NCBI RefSeq assembly: GCF_030867095.1
Contig: NC_081831.1
Location: forward strand, 45,073,319 to 45,137,318
Reading direction: 5' to 3'
Length of the DNA: 64,000 nucleotides
DNA from: Alligator mississippiensis
Taxonomy: Eukaryota; Chordata; Crocodylia; Alligatoridae
Positions 36,386-46,517 of the stretch are shown here, piece by piece. The notes under the pieces were generated by a model. That model ran no database searches and had not been told where the DNA came from. It worked only from the letters and a program-made list of their open reading frames with translations. The translations under genes were made by a program, and so were the position numbers. Each line of letters starts with the position of its first letter. Position 1 is the first letter of the stretch.

Positions 36386-36425
36386 AGTGTTTGCCCTTGG
36401 CCACTGGGTTCCTGGGATGGGGTAC

Positions 36426-37439
36426 TGTAACAGGTTGGCCTCCCCAGAGGCATTTTTTTTTCTCCAGCCTATGAGGGGCACCCTTGAAATCCCTTAATGT
36501 TTCAATTCTATATTATCCCAACTTTACTTTCTGCCACATCTTAATGTAAATATTATTGATGTAAATATTATTTTTCTTACAAGTGGAAGACTGCCTATTA
36601 TAATTCTACGTTGCAGTTCTCAGCCACCATGGGCCTTGTCCCCCATCTTTCTCTAACTAGGCCTACCAGTCTAAACCCACTAGATAGGGTTTGACTCCAA
36701 GGCTCTAGCTCCTCAACCCTCTTGGGGCCCATAGCCCTCCTTTTGTTTTAAATCTGGAGCCCAGGATTTCTAGCCCAGAGGCCTGTCCACTGGGCATGGA
36801 GCCAAGGGCACCCTTTTCTTCAGCTTGGGCTACTAGCCGAGATCCCCCCACTGGGACCCAGCTTAAAAGTCCTGCAACCTGCTCTGAACTACCAGCCTTA
36901 TACAGCTGCACACTCTAGTGCACTAGGCCCTTTAGCCTTTTATGACTGCCCACAAGGCCCTAATGAGGCCTCCTCCTCCCCTACAGCCTTGACCACAAAC
37001 CACCAGTGTATCAATCAACAAAAATTATATAAACAGTAAATCAATGGATTATAACTACAAAAAAAATAGAAATTAAACAAGGCAGCATGCCAGCTTACAT
37101 TTCTTTGTGGCTTGGTGCTTCTGCTTTCCCACTGTCTATGACACTCCCCCCTCTGACACTGCCACTGCTTCTCTGAGAGTCATCATGAGTTCCCTTCTCA
37201 CAGCAGCCAAGCCTGTCTGTGGAGCTCACATGCACAACCTCCTTCCCCTTTGCCCACTGTCTCCAACTGCAGCCAAGTCCAGGGTTTTTATAATCCTGGC
37301 CTGCCCCTTTCCAGTCACCTGACTAGCTGGCCAGGCTCAGCTTTTAACCCCTACCCTGCCAGCAAGCTGTGCCTGGAAAGTTCTGGTCTTAAAGGGACCA
37401 GCCTGCTTTCTGGTAACTGTGCTCAGGTTCCCTGTTACA
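36426..37439 (-). mobile_element. Solo LTR, family L2 (5-bp target)
   Basis: A 1014-bp fossil LTR with perfect inverted ends TGTAACAGG / CCTGTTACA. GGTAC flanks both sides (36421-36425 and 37440-37444). A TATA-like motif on the minus strand (ttataaaaac, about 37284-37294) suggests it faces the same way as the Gypsy element. It lies at the junction between the Gypsy leader and its upstream LTR. No second copy in this window. Confidence 0.8.
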
Positions 37440-37444
37440 GGTAC

Positions 37445-37665
37445 TTACTCAGATCTCCATGCCTCTGGGGTTCTACCCTCATTCAGCAGAGTTCAGTGGG
37501 ATGGTAAACAGCTTTATCTTTATTAGGAACAGGATTCAGCAACACACACACTCACAGCTTGTGGGGAGAACAACCACACCAACCAACCCGCACCCACTGG
37601 GCATCTGGGGGAAAGACTGGACTGTACCACTGTTGGCCCCTTAAAGGTACATTCTATATACCACA
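37445..37665 (-). repeat. Gypsy LTR, upstream copy
   Basis: The partner of 25781-26012. It is separated from its leader only by the L2 solo LTR. It begins (minus strand) TGTGGTATATAG at 37665. Confidence 0.85.
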
Positions 37666-38260
37666 TATCCAATCATGCACATCATGCTTCAACCTCAATC
37701 CAACAATTGCACCCCAACTGAACAACTTAATTGCCCATAGTGCAATTGTGCATTAAATCCTCCTTGTGCACAATCCTCTCAGGATTCCATATATATTGGG
37801 CCCCATATGTCACCCCATATGTCAATTATGCTTTCAACCAATCATACCCCTGTGCACGACACCCAAAATACTGTGCACCTAGGTCTTAAGTGTAGCACAC
37901 AACACCAAAATGGAACAAGTAGGCCATTGCACATATTCCCTGGCGGTAAGTGGGTCATTTTCTACCTATCATCAAGGTAGAAAAGTTCAGCTGTTCCAGA
38001 ACCTTCCCACTTCTAATTAATGTGTGCATGCCTAGAAGGGAAATCCAAGATGGGAATCCATGTCCAACAATGGGACAGTGCAATATTCTAGGTGATTTGA
38101 GGTAGACTTGGAGATGTTGTCAACAGGTTTCAAATGAGAAGGCTAAGAGGCACAGAAAAAAGGACTATGTCTAAAAGGAAATTTGATCCTGTATGTTGTT
38201 CTCTGCAGAGTTCCACTGGCATCAGCATGGCTACATGCAACACAAAGTTCTAGTCATGGG
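37666..38260. other. Unassigned sequence
   Basis: Flank of the Gypsy element. No gene recognised; it has repeated caattgtgca-type words but no clear repeat unit. Confidence 0.35.
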
Positions 38261-38450
38261 CTAGGGACAGAAATTATACATAAACTGGCTTAAGTGATAA
38301 GAAACTGGTTTGAACCTCTAACAGAACAAAAGTTCAATGCACATAAATTACTTTAAAAATGACCAAAACTGGTTTAAGATGAACCTGGTTGGATGTAGTA
38401 TCAGACTTAATTGATTTAGGTCAAACCAGATTTTGAAGCTTCTATCCCAG
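38261..38450. mobile_element. Non-autonomous DNA transposon, family T1, short copy
   Basis: Ends ctagggacagaa and ttctatcccag are inverted. The interior words ataaactggcttaa and aaaactggtttaagatgaacc match (inverted) the 2.0-kb part of the family member at 1320-2112. Confidence 0.55.
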
Positions 38451-38657
38451 GCCCCTTCCTGGTTTAAGTTAGAATTACAGAATCATAGAAAATTAGGGTT
38501 GGAAGAGATCTCAGGTCATCTCAGTCCAACTCCCTGCTCAAGGCAGGACCATCCCCAACTAGATCATCCCAGACAGGGCATTGTCTAGCTAGGTCTTTAA
38601 AAACCTCCAAAGACAGAGATTCCACCATCTCTTTGGGTAACCTGTTCCAGTGGTTTG

Positions 38658-38790
38658 TTTTATAGATTCATAGATTCTAGGGTCAGAAGGGACCTCAGTG
38701 GGCCATCTAGTCCAACCCCCTGCCCCTGGCAGGCAAGAAAAGGGTCACCAAACCTGGGGTCATGTGAATCCATCCAGGTACCTGTCCAGT
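38658..38790 (-). mobile_element. Short CR1 3' tail inserted in the older CR1
   Basis: A tail (tagattcatagattctagggt) and about 110 bases of 3' UTR of a different CR1 subfamily lie between two parts of the older CR1 3' region, which resumes at about 38791 with taacctcctagtgagaaaa. Confidence 0.65.
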
Positions 38791-39156
38791 CTCCTTTTAC
38801 TAACCTCCTAGTGAGAAAATTCTTCGTAATATCTAACCTAAACTTCCCTTGCTGCAACTTGAGACTGTTGCACTCATTCTGTCATCTGCCACCACTGAGA
38901 ACAGTTTAGCTCCATCCTCTTTTGAATCCTACTTCAGGTAGTTAAAGGCTGCTATTAAATCCCCTCTCAGTCTCCTCTTCTCTAGATTAAATAAGCCCAG
39001 TTCCCACAGTCTTTCCTCATAAGTCATGTCCCCCAGTCCCTTCACCATTTTTGTTGCCCTCCTCTGAACCCTTTTTAATTTGTCCACATCCTTTTTGTAG
39101 TGGGGGGCCCAAAACAGAACATAGTACTCCAGATGTGGCCTCATCAGTGCTGTATA

Positions 39157-39188
39157 GAAGAGAAGAGAATAGAAGAGAAGAGAATAGC
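39157..39188. repeat. (GAAGA/GAATA) purine repeat
   Basis: Repeats of gaagagaagagaata in the old CR1. Confidence 0.8.
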
Positions 39189-39783
39189 AGGTCCCTTGAC
39201 CTGCTGGCAACATTCCTACTAATGCAGCCCAGTATGCTGTTAGCCTTCTTTGCAACAAGGGCATACTGCTTGCTCATAATCATCTTATTCTCCCTGTAAC
39301 CCTCAGGTTTTCTGCAGAGCTGCTGCCTAGCCAGTCATCCCCCAGCCTGTACTGATGCATGGGACTGTTCCATCCTAAGTGCAGGACTTTCCATTTGTCC
39401 TTGCTGAACTCCATGAGATTCCTTTTGGCCTAATGCTCCAATTAATCTAGGTTCCTCTAAATCCTAGCCCTACCCTCCAGCATATTTGCTTCTCTCCCCC
39501 CCCCCAACTTGGTGTCATCTGCAAACTTGCTGAGGGTGCACTCTACGCTGTCTTCTAGATCATTGAAGAAGATGTTGAACAAAATGGGCCCCAGGATCAA
39601 CCCCATGGGGCACTCTGCTTGATGCCAGCTAGACATCGAGCCATTGATTATTACTCTCTAAACCTGATGCTTCAGCCAGTTTTCTATCCACCTTACAGTC
39701 CATTCATCCAGCCCATACTTCCTCAGCTTTCCTGCGAGAATGTTGTGGAAAACTGCATCAAAAGCCCTGCTAAAATCAAGGTA

Positions 39784-40100
39784 CAGGCAACCCTCATCAT
39801 TCATGGGGGATACGTTCCCATGATCCCAGCAAATGGCAAAATCTGTGAATAGGGCACTGCATTCATTAATGCAATCTGCATTCATGAACACAATGACCCC
39901 AGTGGTTGGGGGGTAACAGCGATGGCGGGAGTGTGGCGGCAACAGTGGGAGCTCAGTGACGGTGGTGGGAGCCCAACAACAGCAAGCACGGAGCTCCCAA
40001 GGAGCTCCGGTAAGTGTTTGAAGCATATTTAAAAAGCAGGTTCAGCATTCACAGATATTTGAAACTGAATGCTGAGCCCACAAATACTGAGGGTTTCCTG
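39784..40100. mobile_element. Tigger/pogo-like MITE, 317 bp
   Basis: Ends caggcaaccctcat and (inverse) gagggtttcctg are terminal inverted repeats, flanked by TA on both sides (39782-39783 and 40101-40102), the Tc1/mariner target. Subterminal ttcatgggggatacgttcc and attcacagatatttgaaactg are also in Tigger-MITE style. No transposase. Confidence 0.75.
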
Positions 40101-41657
40101 TATATCACATACACTGGTTTCCCTGCATGCACAGAGCCAGTCATCTCATCAGCATAGAAGGCTGTCAGGTTGGACAGGCATGACTTGCCCTTGGGGAATC
40201 CAGGCCCTTGGTCAATCCATACCTAATCACCTTCTTCTCCTCCAAGTGTTTAGAAATTGATTCCTTGAGGATCTGCTCCATGATTTTTCCAGGAACTGAA
40301 GTAAGGCTGATTGGTCTGTAGTTCCCTGGATCCTCCATCTTCATTCTCTTAAATATGGGGATTATGTTTGCCCTTTTCCAATCATCTGGGACCTCTCCTG
40401 AACACCATGAGCTTTCAAAGAAGATGGCCAATGGTTCTGCAGTCTCATCAGCCCCTGAAGTGCATCCCATTTGGCCCCATGAACTTTTATATGTCCAGCT
40501 TTTCTAAATAGTCCCTAACCTGTTCTTTCACCACTGTTGCATGTTCACCTCCTCTCCAAACTGTGCTAACTGGTTAACTCACGGTCCCTTGCATCCCAGG
40601 ATGCTTTGCAGTCCTGGGCTATGCTGCCTGCTTCAGTGGACAAGAGACTGTTTTGCTTCTCTTCTCCTTAGCCTCCTTCTGTAGCAAAACCCCCAGTTTT
40701 ACTTTTTTTTTCCTTTTAAAATGCATTCCTTTCCCTTCCCCAACCATTTCTGACTTTGTCTCTCCCTCTTTATTCCCTATAGATAAGTATAAGTAAGCTA
40801 AGATGTAGGATAAGCTTTAACATTTTATTTTAGGTAGTAAGTTTTATTTCTCTCACCTCTGCAAATAAGTGCCCTGCTACTTTGATATACATATCCACTG
40901 TTTTGTAAGTGATAATTATTATGTTTGTATTGATTATTTTATTTTATTTTTTTACTGCTTTTATATTGTGTGGTTACTGTTTTAGGCATATATATGTAAG
41001 TTAGCATAAGTCATGTCAAGTTTCCATCTTGTAATATCAAGCCTCCATCTTATCCCCATGCCCGATTGTGTAACCTATGACTCATACTACCCCTCCTATG
41101 TAACTAGGTTCCTGAATGAATGGGGATGAATGAGGGTGTTTGAGAGACAATGGCAGTAGGTCTAAAAATAGCTCCCTGTGAATGACTGAACCATCAACAC
41201 CAATACCTGGACCAGTGGTCCAGCCATTGGAACCACCCTCAGCATTCAAGAAACAAAAGATGAGGCAACCCACCATTGTGCCAAGGCTGCACATGCTCAG
41301 TAAGAACATCTGGAACCCTCTGGAACAGGACTAACCTTGCCTGGACAGGCCCTCCCATAGGAGATCAGAGGTAGTCTACCCCAGAAAAAGGGGTAGTGAA
41401 GACTGACTCCTGGGGAACACCATTTCTATCTGGACCAGATCAGCTCCACAACACACCACCTATCCACCCCAGAAGCCCCTGCAGATGACCACCTCTGGAC
41501 AACACCGAGCTGAAGGAGACCCCGACTGGCCATTGAAGACCCACTGTCAGCCTGGGTTAGGTAGATATTACCTGCATATTTCCTCCTCCAATTTGGACTC
41601 TCTCTCTTTCCTCCTGTACTTCAGCCCCTGCACCAAGCATCTTTAACCCCTGCTGCC

Positions 41658-41660
<3 letters not shown>

Positions 41661-41701
<41 letters not shown>

Positions 41702-41727
41702 TGCGTGTGTGCGTGCATGCGCATACA
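41661..41727. repeat. (GT)n microsatellite within LTR
   Basis: About 18 GT units followed by gcgtgcgtg-type variants. It is at the position equivalent to the CA run in the inverted LTR copy at 31702. Confidence 0.9.
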
Positions 41728-42027
41728 CAAAGGAACCAATAAAATATCATGTCACCATCTCCCCTGTTCAATAAAACCACTATCATTTGTAACCCCAAGT
41801 TGGGTTGTGTTTTACTGAGCCCCGGTCCCTTCCCTATCTTAAATTCCAGTCTCTCTCTCCCTCTCAGCTCTAAGCCCTGTTCCCACCACTTTTTGCTTCC
41901 TCTCTGTCCCCTTTCTTCAGGCTTTCAGCCCTGTTTCCACCACTTTTGCCTATTTTCTGTGTTTGTGTTGTGCTTGAAGTGTTGCTGTTACGGTAGGGAC
42001 ACCTACACTGTTACTGTTATTGTGATT

Positions 42028-42180
42028 ATAGAACTCGCCCCAGTGAGGGGTGGGCATACCCTGTGATGGGTCAGCACTATAGAACTCACCCCAGTGAGGG
42101 GTAGGCATACCCGGTGATGGGTTGGCATTATAGAACTCACCCCAGAGAGGGGCGAGCATACCCAGTGAAGGGTCAACATT
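42028..42180. repeat. 51-bp tandem repeat, three copies
   Basis: Units begin tatagaactcrccccag at 42028, 42079 and 42130 and include gaggggtgggcataccc. The unit is a multiple of three, which leaves an open minus-strand frame with a 17-residue repeat; that frame is probably incidental. Confidence 0.85.
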
Positions 42181-44649
42181 ATTAAGGGGAACTCCTGCAG
42201 GACAGGGGGTCAAGCACCCACAGCACTTTCCTTGTTGTTGTTGTGGTAGGACTCAGAAGTAACTGCTTTCCTTGTTGTCAGTGTCATTGTTGTTGTTGTC
42301 ATTGTCATTGTGGTAGGGCTCAGAAGTAACCAGTATGTTCAGGAAGAAGACCCCCACACCAAGCATTAGTGAGCATGGATTGAAGTGGGTGAAAAGGAGG
42401 AGGCAGGTCCTCTCCAGCAGAAATGCTTGTAAGATTGTTTTGTATTGAGGCTTTTGAGATTTTGTGTCTTGAGCTTTGAAGTTTCTGAGCTTTTGAGTTT
42501 TGAGTTTATTGCTGGCTGTAAGCTACTGTTTGGTGCCAGACACTGGTTTTTGTTTGCTGTGAAGAGCTAGTATAGTCCAGTATTTAGACCTGAGTAGAAA
42601 GGGTAGCAACCTGGTTCTGACTTCCCTCTTTTGTGCCAGATTTGGGACATAAGGGAGATCCAGTTCTTGAAAGGTCCTGGGTCTGGACAGGTTGAAAACC
42701 ATTACAGTTGAAACTGCCCCCCACAGCCAGTGCCTGTATTGTTACAGCCCTATGTGAGGGAGTTCAAGAAAATTTCACTAGGAAAGATGCATGGTTCACT
42801 CATTCAGGGTTTGTTTCGTTACATAGAAAGATTCAGAATGCAGGGAGCTGTGATAGAGAGAGGGAAAGGAAAAAGATAGAGGGAAGTAGGAAAACAGGCT
42901 GTGAGCCAGCTGTTATAGAGAGAGATATGGAACGTGTTTAGAAAGATAATAAGAGATTAACAGAAGAAAGAGTAAGAATGCAATTTTAGGAATGACTGCT
43001 CTAGAGCAGGGAAAAGATGCAGTTGCTTTAAGGAAAAGTTGTGCCCTGATCTCAGAGTGCCTGAGGTCATGCTGTGGTCTGTTTGGGTTAAGTACAACAC
43101 CCTATATCACTGGTCTAATAAGAAGTCAGTAGCAGAGAAGACTAAGTTCTGTGCTAGAAACTGTGAATGTTTGTAACACAAGTAAAGCCAAGAGATTGCA
43201 GAGATTGTTGAGGTGTTTGTGCAAAAGAGTATTGTGTCTGCTTTGTGCCTGTGTTGCAAGGCAGAGACTGCTAGAAATGTAAAAGTATACTCTTATTGGT
43301 AATAGGGGTGAGATGTAAGAACATGGAAAGGCTTTCTAAGCAAAAATTCTGAGGGAGAAAGTGTCCTTCTGAGGGATGCCAATGCCCTTGTTGCAGTTGG
43401 GCTAGGTTGTCACTTTAAAGATGAGTTTTTCAGGAGGGCTCCAATGAACAATTAATGTTGGGAGCCCCTTGTTAAATAAATCACCTGACCCTCAAGGAAT
43501 AGGGTAAACAATCTTCTCTATCCTGCCGGCCACCCTTCTTGGCTAACAGGAAGGAATGGCTCTGAGCCATTGGAAAATACACGTAGGATGGGCTGATCAG
43601 TGCTCACCCCAATGTGGAGGCAGGAAAAGGCCAGAAAAGTCCTCAACTTAGGATGGCCACCCTCCTGTAGGTAACTGTGCCACTTTTTCAGTATAGAAGA
43701 AAAGCATCCCAAGAACAGCAATGATGTGTGCACTGCCAGTGCACATGTCAGCATTATACATTTGTAAATATGAATAATCAGCCACTGCAAGGATTTTTCC
43801 TTGGCAGGTTTGTGTGTGTTTGTTTTCTTTTGCAGAAACCACAGTGTAATCAAAGGTGACTGATAAACCATGAGGTCTCATTACCACCAGCAGCATCTCC
43901 CTCATCTAAGCCATGGCAAAAATCACCAAAAAATAAAAAATTCTTGTCTGTTTGTGTTGTCTTGTTATATGTTTTGTGTTTGTTTGTGTGGCTTGTTTTA
44001 AGTTGTCACAGGTTGAATACATATTAGTATCATAAAGATATAATAAAAGTCATTGGTAATACCCCCTCTAAAACTTGAATCTGTCTGTGGATCCCAGAAC
44101 CAGAACACTTCCATCTGGTTGGACTGGAAAGTTGTTCTGATATTTGAAACAAGGGCAGCAATTCATATAAAGATTTAAATTCCATTTGATTAGCAAAATG
44201 ATATTTATTAAAGGTTATGTGTAATTGGGGTTTTTTTGTTCTGTTTTGTTTTGTTTATTCCCCCCCCCCTTCTCTAAACTATATGATAAGATGTCAAAAT
44301 GTTTTGTTTTGGGTTTGTTGGGGTGGGGGGTTGTACTTCTCTTAAGAATTTAAATGCTATTTAGAATATCAGTATAACAAGATGCATGTAAAAACTGCAT
44401 TCAAAGTCATATTTTAATAAGCAAAGAGACAACTATACCATGGTAACTGTTCAAAGCAACCTTATTATGTTATTTTCTCTCTTCCACACCCCAAGGTTTT
44501 TCTCTTTTAATTTCTTCTAAGTCCCTAAGTTTTGTTTTAACTTCAAACCAGCTGAAGATGACACACCTCCTTTCTATATAGCTGGACAGTGGTGTTCAAA
44601 CAGTATAGTGACATCACCCTTGTGTAAGGTTGATGTTAAGCAGGGAATA

Positions 44650-45171
44650 TGTAACAAAACCCGCAGTTTTTCTCTTTTTTTTTTCTTTTAAAATGCATTC
44701 CCTCCCCTTCCCCAACCATTTCTGACTTTGTCTCTCCCTCTCTATTCCCTATAGATAAGTATAAGTAAGCTAAGATGTAGGATAAGCTTTAACATTTTAT
44801 TTTAGGTAGTAAGTTTTATTTCTCTCCCCTCTGCAAATAAGCGCCCTGCTACTTTGACATACATATCCACTGTTTTGTAAGTGATAATTATGATGTTTGC
44901 ATGTTCTGGTCTCATTTTTTTTGGTCTGTATAGTGCATGTAGGTGCTTGAATTGGTGATAGGTGTGCATTTCCCTAGGCTGGTGATTTTGGATGTGTATG
45001 TGCCTGAATTGGTAGTGTGTGTATGCACAGCTGGTGAGGGTGCATGCACCTAGAGTGTGTGTATGCACCTAATTGATTTTTGAGTGTGCATGTGTAATTG
45101 TTCACCACGCCGTCCTGTCTAACAGTGCAATATTGAGATCCTGAGAGTGGGCCTGACCCCACAGGGCAACA
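44650..45171 (+). repeat. LTR, right copy of the L4 element
   Basis: This shares its first 260 bases with 40680-40940 and its last 250 with the inverted solo LTR at 30733-31000 (agtgcaatattgagatcctg). Confidence 0.7.
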
Positions 45172-45175
45172 CTTC

Positions 45176-46266
45176 CTGCCTGTGTCTGTCAGCTCATAGG
45201 GACAGGGAAACAGATCCCCAGCCCCCACTATCTAGGGCCTACACAGCACTTGGGTGGAGGGAAAACTCCTGTGGTGTGGGTTTTTCAGACCCTGGCAACC
45301 CTCTCCCCTCCCCCTTCCCAGCTGCTGATTGTTTCAGTGGCTGCCACAGGAGGGAGTGGGAAGAAGTCCACCCAGCCAGGTGCCTGCCCATGCACCCCAG
45401 CATGGGGGAACCAGGGAGCACCTGCCTTGTGGGGCATTCCCTCAACCCAGCTCAGGGTCCCCCAGCCCAGGACAGCCCCAGGATCTGAGGACAATCTTCC
45501 CCTCCTGAACCTTACCTTAGAACCTCATTTTGGCCCAAGCTAGTCTCACAGCTTCCAGGAGCAGAGGGCAATTCTCTTGCTCCTCCACAGCTGGTTTTGG
45601 CTTATTTGCTGTGAGTCTGAGACAAAACTAATGCAGGGGAGGAGAGGAATTTCCCTCTGCTACCTGGGCAATCCCTGAGACTCCAGCAGCTAAGACAAAT
45701 GGGTGGGGTTGGATAGATTTCCCCTCAGCTTCTTGGGCTGCCTGGGACCAGGGGACCCTGGGTTGGGGGGAGCTCCCCAATATGGGGGATTCCCAGTGTC
45801 CCCATGCTGGGCTGCACAGGCAGGCACCCAGCTCAGAGGACTTCTCCCTCACTCCTGTGGCAGCAGCTGAAGATATCAGCAGCTGAGAAGTGGGTTGGGG
45901 GGGAGGCAGAATTCCCCTCGGCTCCCCAGGACTGCCTGGGCTGAGGAACCCATGCTGAAGGAATCTCCTGAGGGGAAGGCTCCCCCAAGATGGGCCAGCG
46001 ACTGGACAGGGGACTCCTGAACCCCCTGTGTGGGGACATCAGGTGTTTAGGCACTCTTGGCTGGGCTGGCAATGGCCAGCAGGCTGGGAGATGTGCTTTA
46101 CCACCCTCTGCCAACTGGCCTGGGTCAAGACAGGCCTCCCCCTGCCTTTCCCAATTGAAAACTGAATGTCAGTTCAGTTAGTTATTGGTTAAACCTACAC
46201 AGCTTAGAGGAAGCTGCCTAGTTTGGATTGATTCAGTGTCAGGCTTTTTCACTGTCTGTACTTAAG
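45176..46266. repeat. GC-rich foldback repeat with a family T1 right end
   Basis: Two GC-rich blocks face each other: cctgcccatgcaccccagca near 45385 and its inverse tgctgggctgcacaggcagg near 45803. The surrounding text (ccacaggagggagtggg versus ccctcactcctgtggcagc) is also inverted. A direct repeat of the second block lies at 45.9-46.0 kb. The right end, 46186-46266 (ggctttttcactgtctgtac), matches the inverted left end of the 1320-2112 element. Open frames across it are a compositional effect. Confidence 0.5.
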
Positions 46267-46517
46267 TGTCTTTTTGACTGTCTATACCAGGCTTTTTAAC
46301 TGTATGTACCATGGACAACACCTTGCAGGATTGATAATTCAGTACCCATTTTTCACCATCAGTGCTACTGAACACTAGTATATGCAGGTCTTGTACAAGC
46401 ATATTGAAATAGTAAATAATAAATGCCTCCAATCCCTTTCCACACCCTCTCATAACTTTATGAATACCCCTTTAAAAGAAAAAAAAAAGAGGAAAACATA
46501 TTTTCTGGTGTAGCATA

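Larger units (their letters stand above)
25781..37665 (-). mobile_element. Broken Ty3/Gypsy LTR retrotransposon with nested insertions
   Basis: Minus-strand fossil. The upstream LTR is at about 37445-37665, the downstream LTR at 25781-26012. Both begin (minus strand) TGTGGTATA, and a polypurine tract (aaaggaagagga) sits just before the downstream LTR. Between them lie leader, gag, zinc-knuckle, protease, RT, RNase H and integrase remnants in the usual Ty3/Gypsy order. It is interrupted by two solo LTRs (26821-27774 and 36426-37439) and a Harbinger-like element (30715-36017). Removing those leaves about 4.6 kb. The coding part is broken in many places (more than ten). The LTRs differ at roughly one base in eight by eye, so it is old. 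Confidence 0.85.
38472..40566 (-). mobile_element. Old CR1 LINE, 5'-truncated
   Basis: Minus strand. The tail text (gaatcatagaaaattagggttggaag) and body match the older bird/turtle-type CR1. RT pieces include [12 protein letters not shown] (38929-39264), EGCLYLDFSRAFDAVFHNIL (39658-40026) and NYRPISLTSVPGKIMEQI (40165-40470), in several frames. A short CR1 tail of another subfamily (38658 to about 38790) is inserted near its 3' end and a Tigger-like MITE at 39784-40100. Broken, clearly older than the other CR1 copies. Confidence 0.85.
40680..45171 (+). mobile_element. LTR-bounded retrovirus-like element, family L4 (4-bp target)
   Basis: Fossil, about 4.5 kb. The left LTR starts TGTAGCAAAACC at 40680; a second copy of the same start (TGTAACAAAACC) is at 44650 and the end CAGGGCAACA at 45171. 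CTTC flanks the whole (40676-40679 and 45172-45175). The two LTRs differ in length. The interior (about 42.2-44.65 kb) shows no gag, pol or env text that I can recognise, so it looks non-autonomous or heavily decayed. An AATAAA signal is near 41770. Boundaries of the left LTR's 3' end are unclear. Confidence 0.6.

Noticed and set aside
41950-42213. Minus-strand frame with a repeated 17-residue unit
   Set aside because: It is produced by a 51-bp tandem repeat whose length happens to be a multiple of three.
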